This document shows positions 33,936-46,351 of a stretch of 64,000 nucleotides of DNA, piece after piece (within the stretch, counting starts at the first letter, position 1; the number at the start of each line of letters is the position of its first letter). The translations under genes and the position numbers were made by a program. Location of the stretch: assembly GCF_012489685.1 (NCBI RefSeq), contig NC_080042.1, positions 50,334,066-50,398,065 of the forward strand, given 5' to 3'. The DNA comes from Lotus japonicus. Taxonomy: Eukaryota; Streptophyta; Magnoliopsida; Fabales; Fabaceae. The notes under the pieces are model-generated. The model was not told the origin of the DNA. It did no database searches and saw only the letters and a program-made list of their open reading frames with translations.

Positions 33936-34369
33936 TTTGAGCGGTTGAAGGTTTTGGGTAGAAGATGAAGATGATGAATATATAGAGAGAGAGAGATCGA
34001 GGGTGAGAGGTTTTGAAAAACTGAAGAGAGAGAATGTAAAACCTTAAGTGTAGGAGAACGTGTGTGCATAGTGGGTTTTTAAAAGTAACCGTTGTTGATC
34101 AAAAAGCAGGTTAAAATCAACGGTTAAAAATTAAAGACATCATAGTAACAGTAAGTACACATATCACACGCAGGAGAGAAGCACATCTACACATATTATG
34201 ACAGACTGTCACACGGGCACAAGGAACTATGCATCAGAGAAACTGACACACGTTTACTGTCTCAGCTTCAGAGTCAGCACCAATGGGTACATAAACTCTG
34301 ATTGAGTTACCTTCTGGACTAGACATCTTCTGATCAAGAAGTATCATAGTCAGAGGTTCTGATCCATCT
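33936..34369 (-). other. Spacer between pol and third ORF
   Basis: No frame of note. The minus strand may hold a promoter or splice acceptor for the third ORF, since such ORFs are thought to be expressed from a spliced or separate RNA, but I cannot point to one. Confidence 0.4.
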
Positions 34370-37300
34370 TCATGCTGGACAAAAGTCCATATTCAGATTT
34401 TTCAGAATAAAATTAAATCTATCCTCTGCCAATGGCTTTGTAAAGATATCTGCCCATTGATGGTCAGTATCAACAAACTTTAGAAGAAGTACACCCTTCT
34501 GTACATAATCTCTAATAAAGTGATACTTTACCTCAATGTGCTTTGCCCTTGAATGCAAGATAGGATTCTTACTCAATGAAATTGCAGCAGTGTTATCACA
34601 ATAGATTGGGATATTGCTCTCAAGGATCTGATAGTCCTCCAGCTGATGTTTCATCCAGAGCATCTGAGTGCTGCATATTGCTGCTGAGATATATTCTGCC
34701 TCTGCAGTTGATAGTGCAATGGTTGATTGCCTCTTGCTTGCCCATGAGACTAGGTTGCTTCCCAGAAATTAGACAATTTCCAAAAGTGCTTTTTCTCTCC
34801 GTTCTATCTCCAGCATAATCAGCATCACAATAACCTGAAAGCTTATACTCTGATGTTTTCTTATACATCAAGCCAAGGTTAGTGGTGCCTTTCAGATACC
34901 TTAGGATCCTCTTAACAACAGTTAAGTGGGTTTCCCTTGGATCTGATTGGAAACGAGCACATAAATGAACACTAAACAATATATCTGGCCTAGATGCAGT
35001 TAAGTATAGAAGTGAACCTATCATACCACGATAGAGCTTCTGACACACTTTACCACTTGCATCTTCTTTCTCCAGAATGCATGTAGGATGCATTGGAGTC
35101 TTGGCCACTGTAGATTCCAGCATATTGAACTTCTTCAGAAGTTCTTTAGTGTACTTGCTCTGATGGATATATGTTCCTTCTGGTATTTGATCAACTTGTA
35201 TTCCCAGAAAGTACTTTAGTTCTCCCATCATACTCATCTCAAATTCAGCCTGCATCATCTCAGAAAATTCTTTGCATAGAGATTGATTAGCAGAACCAAA
35301 TATAATATCATCAACATAGATTTGCACAATTAAGATATCATCTTTATAAGTTTTGTAAAAGAGAGTTGTATCTACTTTACCCCTTACAAACTCATTCTCC
35401 AGAAGGAATGAGCTGAGTCTCTCATACCATGCTCTGGGAGCTTGCTTCAGACCATAGAGTGATTTCTTCAATTTGAACACATGGTCTGGATTCTTCTCAT
35501 CTTCAAAACCTGGGGGTTGATGAACGTAGACTTCCTCTGAAATATAACCATTTAGGAAGGAACTTTTCACATCCATCTGATGAAGAACTATGTTGTGATT
35601 CACCGAGAAAGAGATCAACAGTCTGATTGCTTATAGTCTTGCTACTGGAGCAAATGTTTCTGTGTAGTCTATTCCTTCCTGGTGGCTGTAGCCTTGAGCA
35701 ACTAGCCTTGCCTTGTTTCTGACTACATCTCCTTTCTCATTCAACTTGTTTCTGAACACCCATTTCGTTCCAATTACATGGACACTCTCAGGCTTCTTCA
35801 CTAAGCTCCAAACATCGTTCTTGGAGAATTGATTCAATTCTTCTTCCATGGCCAGAATCCAATCCTTGTCCTAAAGAGCTTCATCTATGGACTTGGGTTC
35901 AATTAAGGACACCAATCCTTTCAGACTAAGCAGGGTCTCTTCAGAGGGTCTGAAGGCTGATCTGGTTCTGACTGGTTCGTCTTTGTTGCCCAGAATGAAT
36001 TCCTTAGGATGAGCTGCAGTGATTCTGCTCTTCTTCAGAGTTTGTGAATCCGAGGGACCAGCTTCTTCTTCTGGTTCATCTTCCTCTGGCTCAACTTCCT
36101 CTGGAGCTTTGCCTTTGTCAGAAACATTTATACTTAAATCTGCAAATTTCTCAACTAGCTTTGACTGGTCAGAGTCAAGCTTATCGTCAAATCTAACATG
36201 AATAGACTCTTCAATAGTCTTAGCATCAGTATTATAGAATCTAAAACCTTTAGATCTCTCAGAGTAACCAAGTAATAGAAATTTAGAAGACTTAGCATCA
36301 AATTTATGCAATCTATCCTTAGTATTAAGAACATAACAAACACAACCAAAAGGATGAAAGTAAGAAATGTTGGGTTTTATGTTCTTCCACAATTCATAGG
36401 GAGTCTTATTCAGAATTGGTCTCACAGAGATTCTGTTATGAATGTAACATGCTGTATTTACTTGGAGCATGGTTCTAGCCATCTCCTGAAGAGTTCTGTT
36501 CTTCCTCTCAACAACACCGTTCTGTTGAGGAGTTCTGGGACAAGAGAAATCATGTGCAATTCCATAGGAATCAAACAGACTCTCAAACTTGTCATTCTCA
36601 AACTCTCCACCATGGTCACTTCTGACACGTACAATCCTACAAGCCTTCTCGTTTTGCACTTGGGCTATGAAGGTAGAGAACACAGCATGAGACTCATCCT
36701 TGCGGGTTAGAAACTTTACCCATGTCCAGCGGCTATAGTCATCAACGATAGCCATCCCATATCTCTTGCCACCTATAGACTCAGTTTTCACTGGTCCAAA
36801 AAGGTCGATATGCAGAAGTTCCAACGGCCTTGAGGTTGAGACAACATTCTTTGCCTTGAAAGGGACTTTTGTGAATTTGCCTTTCTGACATGCTTCACAA
36901 AGAGCGTCTGAAGCGAACTTCAGATTGGGTAAGCCCCTTACAAGGTTTAGCTTGCTCAGCTGAGAAATCTTTCTCATACTGGCATGCCCTAACCGTCTAT
37001 GCCATACCCACTGCTCTTCATTAACAGACAGAAGGCACTTCACATTCTGAGCCTCCAACTCAGATAATCTGATCTTATAAATGTTGTTCTTCCTCTTGCT
37101 GTTAAACAGAACAGAGCCATCGATCTGACTTACAGCCCGGCAGGACTTTTGATTGAATATAACATCATAACCCTTGTCAGCTAATTGACTTATAGACAAT
37201 AAGTTATGCGTTAAGCCGTCTACCAATAACACATTATCAATGCATGGACTACTATCTACACAAATGGTACCAGTACAAACAATTTTACCCTTTTCATTTT

Positions 37301-37439
37301 CTCCAAAGCCAACTTCGCCTCCAGGCTTAAGTTTTAGCTCTTGGAACATACGCCTTTCTCCCGTCATGTGACGCGAGCATCCACTGTCCAGATACCATGA
37401 TTGGTGTTTCAGTGGAGCTATCAAGGATATCTGCAACAT
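34370..37439 (-). pseudogene. Sirevirus pol (protease, integrase, RT, RNase H), broken
   Basis: Protease motif YLDSGCSRHMTG near residue 17 of the 37439-35871 frame. The integrase zinc-binding HRRLGH...CEAC precedes the core with HIDLFGP, RSDHGGEFEN and the catalytic Glu in NGVVERKNRT. Reverse transcriptase follows with KWVFRNK (35849-35631), [18 protein letters not shown] and YVDDIIFGS (35618 on), then RNase H with GYCDADYAGD and NPILHSRAKHIEV (34663-34370). Breaks: TAG at 35871-35873, TAA at 35631-35633 and a frameshift in the RNase H region near 34750. Pol starts in a different frame from gag with 113 bases of overlap, a +1 (or -2) relation. All catalytic motifs are present, so it decayed recently. 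Confidence 0.9.
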
Positions 37440-39237
37440 AGATAATCTTGTCCTTAGGTACCCACTTTCTGGGTCCTCTCTTGTTAGTTACCCCAGAGGT
37501 TCTGATCACCTTGGGTTTCTCAACATGATAATTTAAAGGAATTTTTGTATGATATTTAGACATGGAGAAAGATCCCTTTTTGAGAGGGGGTTTTGCAGCT
37601 TCAGCAGGTAAAGGATCAGGCAATATGGTACCAGAGGGAACAAAGCATTCATACAAGGATTTAGCTTTAGACACATAGGGCTCATTTCTAATTGGTTTAG
37701 AATAGCCAATGCCATGCATTCCATTTCTGCTTACGCCATAGATCATTGAAGCCATTAAGCTTCTATCTACGCTCTTAGCCAGGAATCTTTGAAAAGACTT
37801 TTCATAATTAGATTCATTTCTACAATCAGAGGCATCACAAGCAACTATTTCTTCTAACTTAACAATCTGGTTCTTAAGCACAGAGTTAGAATTGATCAAA
37901 GCATGATTATCAATTTTCAAATCAGAAATAATTTTCTCATGTTCAGAAGGGGTTTTAGAAACAGCAGATAAGTTTTTTTCCAGCTTCTTATGCTTAGATA
38001 ATAAAGAGTTATACTTATCCATGATGTCAGACAAAGCATGTTTCAGTTCAGAGGTTGAGAAAGAAGCGAATACCTCATTTTCATCGTCTGATTTGGAATC
38101 TCCTTCTGATTCTGAGTCAGAGTCAACAGCTTCCTTTGACTCAGCTCCTTTGTCTTTGACAATGGCCATGAGTCCTTGGACTTCACCATCAGAGTCAACA
38201 TCCTCTGACTCTGATTCATCAAATGTCACCATCAGACTCTTCTTTGTCTTGAAGTGCTTCTTTGGCTTCTTGTCCTTCTTCAACTTAGGACAATCACTTT
38301 TGTAGTGCCCTGATTCTTTGCACTCAAAGCATGTGACTACCTTAAGTGAGGACTTCTTCTGGCCTGAGGATTCAGACTTTCCTTTTGCCTTTCCAGAGCC
38401 TTTGTACTTGCTCTGCCTGTGCTTCCAGATGCGGTTGAGTCTCTTGGAGATCAGAGTCAGCTCATCTTCATCAGAATCTTCTGATGCTTCTTCAGATTCT
38501 TCTGCTTCAGCTTGGAGAGCCTTTGACTTTTCAGCCTTAGCCTTCTCAGATTTGGATTTCAAGGCTATGGACTTTTTCCTCAGATCTTGCATCTCAGAGC
38601 GCTTCAGCTCATGGCATTTCAAAATGCTGATGAGTTCTTCTAAACTCATATTCTCGACATCTCTCGTGAGCTCTATTGAAGTCACTAAAGGCATCCAGCT
38701 TTCAGGAAGACTCCTGAGAACCCTTATGACATGATCTTTTGTTGTGTAGCTCTTGTTGAGAGGTCTTATGCCAGCTACAAGCAACTGAAATCTGGAGAAC
38801 ATTTCTTCAATGGACTCATTTGGCTCCATGATGAAGGATTCATATTTTTGGATCAAAGACAATGCCTTTGATTCTTTGACTTTCTTGTTTCCTTCATGAG
38901 ACATCTTCAGAGATTCAAAAATGCCTTTTGCAAACTCACGATCTGTAATCTTCTGGTACTCCTCATAAGAAATAGCACTTAGAAGAATTGCTCTTGCTTT
39001 GTGATGTTGCGAGTACAGCTTCTTTTGATCTGCAGTCATCTCTGACCTTGGGATCTTCTTGCCATCTGCATCAACTGGACGCTCGTAGCCATCCACAATA
39101 ATATCCCAGAGATCTGCATCGAAACCCAGAAAGAAACTTTCCAGTCTATCTTTCCAATATTCGAACCTTTGACCGTCGAACATGGGAGGCTTTGCATTGT
39201 AACCATCTCTTTGAGTTTCACTAGTGGTGGCAGCCAT
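37327..39237 (-). CDS. Sirevirus gag, intact frame
   Basis: The open frame has 636 codons and starts MAATTSETQRDGYNAKPPMF. It has the copia-type gag core (FDGQRFEYWKDRLESFFLGF, ESIEEMFSRFQLLVAGIRPL), a Lys/Glu linker, the zinc knuckle CFECKESGHYKSDC near residue 305, an acidic Ser-rich stretch, a coiled-coil segment, and a C-terminal part (RKWVPKDKIIYVADI) that in copia elements leads into protease. It forms virus-like particles and binds the element's RNA. It is the only uninterrupted large gene of this element other than the third ORF's main frame. Its relative at 6313-7782 has lost the knuckle. Confidence 0.88.
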   Translation of the reverse strand: MAATTSETQRDGYNAKPPMFDGQRFEYWKDRLESFFLGFDADLWDIIVDGYERPVDADGKKIPRSEMTADQKKLYSQHHKARAILLSAISYEEYQKITDREFAKGIFESLKMSHEGNKKVKESKALSLIQKYESFIMEPNESIEEMFSRFQLLVAGIRPLNKSYTTKDHVIRVLRSLPESWMPLVTSIELTRDVENMSLEELISILKCHELKRSEMQDLRKKSIALKSKSEKAKAEKSKALQAEAEESEEASEDSDEDELTLISKRLNRIWKHRQSKYKGSGKAKGKSESSGQKKSSLKVVTCFECKESGHYKSDCPKLKKDKKPKKHFKTKKSLMVTFDESESEDVDSDGEVQGLMAIVKDKGAESKEAVDSDSESEGDSKSDDENEVFASFSTSELKHALSDIMDKYNSLLSKHKKLEKNLSAVSKTPSEHEKIISDLKIDNHALINSNSVLKNQIVKLEEIVACDASDCRNESNYEKSFQRFLAKSVDRSLMASMIYGVSRNGMHGIGYSKPIRNEPYVSKAKSLYECFVPSGTILPDPLPAEAAKPPLKKGSFSMSKYHTKIPLNYHVEKPKVIRTSGVTNKRGPRKWVPKDKIIYVADILDSSTETPIMVSGQWMLASHDGRKAYVPRAKT

Positions 39238-39295
39238 TGTTTTTCACACCGGCCCGGATCACTGAACACTATTAGGTGTGGTAATCAGAACTTGC

Positions 39296-39309
39296 GCTCT
39301 GATACCAAT
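39296..39309 (-). other. Primer-binding site, initiator tRNA-Met type
   Basis: The minus strand reads ATTGGTATCAGAGC directly after the LTR end. Confidence 0.88.
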
Positions 39310-40516
39310 TGAAGGTATGAAAAACGGTAGAAAGGGGGGGTTTGAATAACGTTTTCAAGATAAAGCTTCCACCTTAAAGATTTTGACAAATCTTTCGAGA
39401 CCTTAAGTGCTAAAGATAAGAGATAGATAGGCACACAAGGATTTTATTCTGGTTCACTTGATAAATCACTCAAGCTAATCCAGTCCACCCGTTAAGGTGA
39501 TTTCTTCCTTCTTAGAATGAAGGCAATCCACTAATCAGGTAAGAGTTACAACTGCACTTGAAACCTACAAGTGACTAACAATTACACTGACTTAGCTCAC
39601 ACTAAGATTCACTCTCTTAGTCTTCTCTAGGATCCGATCAACCTTGATCTCCTAAAGGAACTAAACAAACTGTTTAACAAAGAATGTTTACAAGAGATTT
39701 GCTTATGAAAAGCTAATAGTAAACACAATGAATTTCAGATGAAAGAATGCTTGAAGGTTTTTGAATATGGCTTATGCTTGTGTGAATTATTCCAACCGCA
39801 TCTTTCAATCTTCAGTCTCTATTTATACTCCAAGGATTAGGGTTTGAACGCTGCATGGAAAAGCTACCGTTGGAGGGCAGTTCTGGAAATTCCAGCTTCT
39901 GCTGTGTCTGAGACTGTTAGGTAGGTCGTCAGGATAGTACTGTTGTTTTTGTACTTTGAAAGTGACTTGACCTTTAAACCTGGGAGACTTCTGATCAGGG
40001 GAATGCTTCATGTTGGAACTTGTGAAGCCGGTTGATCAGAGTCAGAGGGAAAGCACAGATCCTCTGGCCGTTGTATCTTCTGATTCTGAACTCAGAGGGA
40101 AGTACATGGTCATCAGAGTTTCTTGCTTCTAGACATCAGAGTTTCCACTATTCAGCTTCTGGATCTTCAGAGTCTTCTACACCATCAGAACATCTGAACC
40201 TTCAGTGTTTCTTGGTTGTCAGAACTTCTGGATCTTCAGAACTTCTGGTGGCTGAGTCCATATCAGAGCTTGTATGACTTCAGATCTTCTGAAGCATTTC
40301 TACTGTTCATAGTGAACATAGATGTTGCGAAAGCGTTTCTTGGGTCACTCTTTATGCACAGTGCTTCTGATTTGTGTGAGACTGAATCAAGATCAGAGCC
40401 TGTAATTAGCACACTCAGAAAAACACGTTAGAGTACCACAATTGTTCATATCAAAAGGTTAACTTGTAATCATCAAAACAAAGAGTTGTACTACTAGATC
40501 AAAACTTGATCTTACA
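39310..40516 (-). repeat. 5' LTR of the minus-strand Sirevirus
   Basis: 1207 bp; on the minus strand it starts TGTAAGATCAAG at 40516 and ends ACCTTCA at 39310. It shares its ends and the CCACCCGTTAAGGTGATTTC block with the LTRs at 7857-9140 and 22121-23318, so these are related subfamilies. The minisatellite zone is replaced by looser CTTCTGGA/TCAGAG phrases. Confidence 0.9.
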
Positions 40517-41217
40517 GAAGGGTTTTATTTGTTGGGTTGTTATTTGTTGAAACAATCTTTGTTAAAAGATTGGTTTCTATCTTTTCTTGTGCAATAAGAA
40601 ACCGAATCTATCAATATTGCGTTTTGAATTGCAGTTACTGCAATCTGTTTCTTCAGCCCGTGCCAACTCTAAAGCCCATGCTACCGCTGCTGAAGTCGAT
40701 AAAAGGATGAAGACCTAAAACATGAAGATGACCGAAGCTGATAGAGAGAGATCGAGTGTTTTAGGATTTGTTATTGTGCTTTGTCCTTTGTTAATTGTGA
40801 ATCCTCTTTGCTCACTGATTCTATAAAGCAAAGAGAGGTTCTGTGTTGTTTGATTGCATTCAAGCTCTGATTGTTCATTGTGTTCACCAATCACTGTGGC
40901 AGTGATTGAGAGGAAGTGAGAGGGGCTCTCATACTTAAGTTGAGATTCTAAGTAGAAATACACTGGGTAGATTAGGAAGTGAACTATGAACTGAGTTGTT
41001 CATGAGTGTCTGTAATTCCTGAATCTTGAGATAGTGGATTTCCTTTCTTTGGGTGAAAACCCTCCAGACGTAGGTGAAAGTTTTTCACTGAACTAGGTTA
41101 ACAATTACTGTGTGTTATTGTTTCTGGTGTTAAGTTTTGTTTTACTGTTAAGTGGTTGTCGAACCACTTGTCCCAGCATCGTGCAGGACAATTATATCAG
41201 AGGGAACCTGAATTACA
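40517..41217 (+). repeat. Plus Sirevirus 5' LTR, distal part
   Basis: Matches 49012-49673 of the 3' LTR with about 14 substitutions and one 39-base segment absent from the 3' copy. It ends GAATTACA at 41217. Confidence 0.92.
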
Positions 41218-41235
41218 ATTGGCATCAGAGCAGGC
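41218..41235 (+). other. Primer-binding site of the plus Sirevirus
   Basis: ATTGGCATCAGAGCAGGC follows the LTR. TGGCATCAGAGC differs by one base from the standard iMet PBS (TGGTATCAGAGC). Confidence 0.82.
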
Positions 41236-41282
41236 ACCCTGTTCTGGTTGGGTGAGCTCCAGGGAGTTTTATTCAAGTTCTC

Positions 41283-43076
41283 ATGGATAACAAGGAGGGA
41301 TGATCAGTCAATAGGCCACCCATTCTGGATGGTACTAACTATGACTACTGGAAGGTTCGCATGATAGCCTTTCTCAAATCAATTGACAACAAGACTTGGA
41401 AAGCTATTGTCAAGGGTTGGAAGCACCCCACTAAGGCTGAGGTTGAAGGCACCTCTACTACTGTTGTGGAAAAACCTGAAGAAGAATGGACCAGTGTTGA
41501 AGATGAAGATGCTCTTGGAAATTCAAAGGCTCTAAATGCTATCTTTAATGAAGTTGACAAGAATATGTTTAGGCTGATCAATATGTGTACTGTGGCTAAG
41601 GATGCTTGGGAAATTCTGAAAACTTCACATGAAGGAACTACTCGAGTAAAGATGTCAAGGCTCTAAATGCTATCTTTGATGATGACTCAAGAAGAGACTA
41701 TTTCAGAATTCCACATGCGTGTCCGTGACTTGTCTAATGCTTCATTTGCTTTGGGTGAACCTATGTCAGATGAGAAGCTTGTAAGGAAGATCTTGAGATC
41801 TCTTCCTCAGAAGTTTGCTATGAAAGTCATTGTAATTGAGGAGGCTCAAGACATTGAGAACATGAAGGTTGATGAACTTATTGGCTCTTTGCAGACATTT
41901 GAGTTGAAACTGAGTGGAAAATCTGAGAAGAAGAATAAGAGTATTGCTTTTGTGTCAAACACTGATGAAGGTGATGATGAAGACTGTGAGGGTGAAAATC
42001 TTTCTGAGGCTCTGGCCATGCTAGCAAAAAAATTCAACAGAGCATTGAGAAAGATTGACAAAAGAACCAGGCCTAATGTCCAGGACATGAAGTTCGACAA
42101 CAAACCTAAGTTTTCTAATTCACAGAGGAAGACCAAAGAAGAAGAAAGATCTGGTCAGAATAAAGGAGTACAATGTCATGAATGTGAAGGATATGGCCAT
42201 ATCAGGTATGAATGTGCCACCTATCTAAAGAAGCAGAAGAAAGGTATGATGATAACTTGGTCAGATGAAGACACTGAAGATGAGGAGGAGATATCTGCAA
42301 ACAAAGTCAATGCTTTCTCTGGAACCATCTATGAGTCTGATACAAGTGATGAGGACATTACAGATTAGGAACTGGCTGAGACTTACAAGCTGCTACACAT
42401 CAAGTGGGAAGAAGCTTGTAAACTTGTGAGAGAAAAGCAAAGTGAGATAGAACAACTTGTCTCTCAGAATGAAAGGCTGAAAGAGCTCAGCACAAAGCTG
42501 AAGGAAGATCTGGAGGAATGGCAAAGTAAGTTTAATACTGCTGATGTTATGGAAAAGGCTAATCTAGTGTTGATTAATGCAGGACTTCAAGAGGAAGTGG
42601 CAACTCTGACAAGAAAGCTTGAAGCTACTCACAAATCTGTTAGAATGTTGAACAGTGGTTCTGATATGCTTGATGAAATTCTGAAAGAAACTAGCAAGCA
42701 AGGAGGGAGTTTGAAGGGAATTGGCTTTGACTATAGAACAACAAACAAAGAAAATCAGAAAGGTTCAAAGAAATTTGTGTCTGCTGCAAAACAAACTGAA
42801 TTCAAGAAGCCCAGAAATTATCAGTTGCCAGATTCATTGCCTCGGCATGTACCTCTGCATGTGAAACCCCAGCTTAAGCTTGACAAAACTGTACCTTGGA
42901 AGTGTCACTACTGTGGTAAGAATGGTCATATAAAGCCCTACTGTTACAGGTTATATGGTTATCCTCAGATGCACGATAAAAAGCCTGTTCATATGAGGAA
43001 GCAATGGAAGCCCAAGGTTGAAGTCAGATGTCAGGTAGCCTACACGTCTTTCAGAGCATCATCAAAGGAAGATTGA
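41283..43076 (+). pseudogene. Sirevirus gag of the plus element, broken by stops
   Basis: The frame starts with ATG at 41283 (MDNKEG, stop) and continues in the same frame through 43076 into pol. Gag core: PPILDGTNYDYWKVRMIAFL, KDAWEILKTSHEGT and ISEFHMRVRDLSNASF. It has two CCHC knuckles, CHECEGYGHIRYEC (about 42174) and CHYCGKNGHIKPYC (about 42903), one on each side of an acidic region and a coiled coil (42426-42700). Nonsense codons lie at 41301 (TGA), 41664 (TAA), 42366 (TAG) and 43074 (TGA). Gag and pol share one frame here, unlike the minus-strand element. Confidence 0.88.
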
Positions 43077-46000
43077 TATTTTGATAGTGGCTGCTCAAAG
43101 CACATGACAGGAAACAAGAGCTTCTTGCAAGACATCAGAAGTCACTCCACCAACTATGTTACTTTTGGAGATGGAGCTAAAGGAAAGATCAAGGGAGTAG
43201 GAAAGCTTGTTAGCACAGAATCTCCTAACTTGAACAATGTGTTACTTGTAAATGGTTTAACTGCCAACCTAATCAGCATAAGCCAACTGTGTGACCAAGG
43301 GTATGATGTGAAGTTCAATAAAATAGAATGTGTCGTGACCACTGATGATGAGAGAGTTGTGATGAGAGGAGTCAGATCAAAAGACAACTGTTATATGTGG
43401 ACATCAGAAGAAAAAGCTCATGTTTCCAGATGTTTGTTAACTAAAGAAGATGAGGTGAATGTATGGCATCAAAGACTAGGACATCTCAACTACAGGAGCA
43501 TGCAAAAGATTATTGCAGATGAAGCAATAAGGGGATTGCTCAATTTGAGCTTGGGAGAAGGAAAGCTATGTGGAGAATGTCAGATTGGTAAGCAAACCAA
43601 GGTGCCACACAAGATGCTCCAGCATCAGACCACGACAAAGGTTATGGAATTGCTTCACATGGATCTCATGGGTCCCATGCAGGTTGAAAGCTTGGGAGGA
43701 AAAAGGTATGTGTTTGTCTGTGTAGATGACTTTTCAAGGTATACATGGGTTGAATTTATGAGAGAAAAATCAGAGACTTTTGAAATATTCAAGAACCTAT
43801 GTTTGAGACTTCCGAATGAGAAGGACTGTGTGATTGTGAGAATCAGAAGTGATCATGGAAGGGAGTTTGAGAATTCAAAATTCTTGGAGTTCTGTGGAAC
43901 AGAAGGTATTAACCATGAGTTTTCTGCCCCCATCACTCCACAGCAGAATGAAATTGTTGAAAGGAAAAATAGAACTCTCCAGGAATCAGCTAGAGTAATG
44001 TTACATGCTAAGAAGATTCCACACCAGTTCTGGGCTGAAGCTATGAGTAATGCCTGTTACATACATAATAGAGTCACCATCAGGGCAGGGACATCCTCTA
44101 CACAGTATGAGCTATGGAAAGGTAGAAAGCCGTCTGTAAAATACTTTCACATATTTGGAAGTAAATGTTATATCCTTGCAGATCGTGATCCTAAGAGGAA
44201 GCTTGATCCTAGAAGTGATGAATGAATTTTCATGGGGTATTCTATGAACAGCAAAGCTTATAGAGTTTTTAACTCTCGCACAAGGACCATGATGGAATCT
44301 GTGAATGTGACTGTGGATGATGAACCAAGCAAGAAGGAAGAAGCAGTTTTGAATAAAGATGATGATGGTGCTGATGTTCCAGCCGATGCTCCAGCAACCG
44401 CCCTTGACAATGAGTCAGAAACAAGTGCTGATGAAAAGGAAGACAAAGATATCACATCAAACACAGCTCCATCAATCAGGGTTCAGAAGAATCATCCTCA
44501 AGAAAATATTATTGGTAATCTTCAAGAAGGGGTGACTACCAGATCCAGAAGTATGATTGCTCACAGTTGTTTCATCTCTAAGATAGAACCCAAGAATGTA
44601 AATGAAGCTCTCACTGATGAATACTGGATAAATGCTATGCAAGAGGAGCTAGAGCAGTTCAGGAGAAATGAAGTGTGGGAGTTAGTGCCTAGGCCTGAAG
44701 AAGTAAACATCATTGGCACTAAGTGGATATTCAAGAACAAATCAGATGAAACTGGAACGGTCATAAGAAATAAAGCACGGCTAGTTGCTCAAGGATATAC
44801 TCAGATAGAAGGAGTTGATTTTGATGAAACCTTTGCTCCAGTAGCTAGACTGGAATCTATAAGACTCTTGTTAGGTGTTGCTTGTCTCTTGAAGTTCAGA
44901 CTTTATCAGATGGATGTGAAGAGTTCTTTTCTGAATGGCTATTTGAGTGAAGAAGTTTATGTTGAACAACCTAAAGGATTTATAGATCCACATCATCCAG
45001 ATCATGTGTATAAGTTGAGGAAGGCCTTGTATGGCTTGAAGCAAGCACCTAGGGCTTGGTATGAAAGGTTAACTGAATTCCTTGTAAGCAATGGTTACAG
45101 TAAGGGTGGAATTGATAAAAATCTGTTTGTGAAGAATGACAAAGGTAAGCTCATGATAGCACAAATTTATGTGGATGACATTGTCTTTGGAGGAATGTCG
45201 AACTCAATGGTAGAGCATTTCGTCCGACAAATGAAATCTGAATTTGAGATGAGCCTAGTTGGTGAATTGAATTATTTTCTCGGACTACAAGTCAAACAAA
45301 TGGAGGATTCTATGTTCATATCACAGAGTAAGTATGCTAAAGGGTTAGTCAAGAAGTTTGGCCTTGAAAAGGCTGGTCACAAGAGAACTCCTGCTGCTAC
45401 ACACATCAAACTTTCCAAGGATGAGAAGGGGAAGATGTTGATCAAAGTCTCTATAGAAGTATGATTGGAAGCTTGTTGTATCTCACTGCTAGCAGACCAG
45501 ACATCACATTTGCTGTCGGAGTTTGTGCTAGATATCAAGCAGCTCCTAAAGCAAGTCATCTGCTACAAGTCAAGAGAATTATCAAGTACATCAATGGCAC
45601 AAGTGACTATGGTATTCTCTATACTCATGATACAAATTCCTCTTTAGTTGGATTCTGTGATGCAGATTGGGCAGGTAGTGCAGATGATCGAAAAAGCACA
45701 TCTGGTGGATGTTTCTTCCTGGGGAATAATTTGATTTCATGGTTTAGCAAGAAGCAGAATTGTGTCTCATTGTCTACAGCTGAAGCAGAATATATTGCAA
45801 CAGGAAGTAGTTGTACACAACTCATGTGGATGAAGCAAATGCTGAAGGAGTATGATGTTGAACAGGATGTCATGACATTGTACTGCGACAATCTCAGTGC
45901 AATTAATATTTCTAAGAATCCCATACAGCATAGCAGGACCAAGCATATTGACATTAGACATCATTTTATTAGAGACTTGGTGGAGGATAAAGTTGTTAAT

Positions 46001-46114
46001 TTGGATCATGTTACAACTGACAAGCAATTGGTTGATATTTTCACAAAACCCCTTGATGCAATCACTTTTGAAAAATTAAGAGGAAGTCTAGGGATTTGTC
46101 TTTCTGATGCATAG
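43077..46114 (+). pseudogene. Sirevirus pol of the plus element, broken
   Basis: Protease motif FDSGCSKHMTG lies directly after the stop at 43074. Integrase: HQRLGH...CGECQ, HMDLMGP, IRSDHGREFEN, and the Glu in NEIVERKNRT. Reverse transcriptase: [28 protein letters not shown] and YVDDIVFGG (about 45170). RNase H: FCDADWAGS, STAEAEYIATGSS and NPIQHSRTKHIDI. Breaks are TGA at 44223 and a frameshift near 45440-45460, after which 45461-46114 reads to the end. The order PR-IN-RT-RH is the copia order. It is about 3 kb, normal for the family. Confidence 0.9.
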
Positions 46115-46351
46115 CAATTAGCGTGCCCCAGTGTGTTAACGGCTAGTTTCTTCTTGGTCATCATTAACTGCCGTTGTGACATCAGCAGAGAGAACGTTTC
46201 TTCATGGTTCACTTATCCTATAACTACCTCCAACGGACAAATTGTGTTCTCTTAACCGCTTGTGCATCTATCTTCTTCAAGACTTATCATCTCTCATTTG
46301 CAATTCTGTTTCGTTGTTCTGTACTCTGTTTGTAATTGCTCTCGATTCATC

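Larger units (their letters stand above)
29355..40516 (-). mobile_element. Minus-strand Sirevirus inserted in the plus Sirevirus 5' LTR
   Basis: Read on the minus strand the order is 5' LTR (39310-40516), iMet-type PBS, gag (39237-37327), pol (37439-34370), an envelope-position ORF (33935-31046), PPT motifs, and a partial 3' LTR (29650-29355). Its outer end at 40516 abuts the plus Sirevirus LTR at 40517, so it inserted into that LTR. The far part of its 3' LTR is gone, removed with the left part of the gypsy-type LTR. An ORF on the opposite strand (30390-30827) lies between the third ORF and the 3' LTR. Confidence 0.88.

Noticed and set aside
36019..36710. Plus-strand frames opposite the minus Sirevirus pol
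   Set aside because: Shadow frames of the conserved integrase region, with no codon or signal support.
46262..46351. Longer start for the plus Sirevirus third ORF
   Set aside because: The extra 30 residues are low-complexity and hydrophobic. The ATG at 46352 begins the Ser/Lys-rich protein; the upstream stretch is more likely leader.
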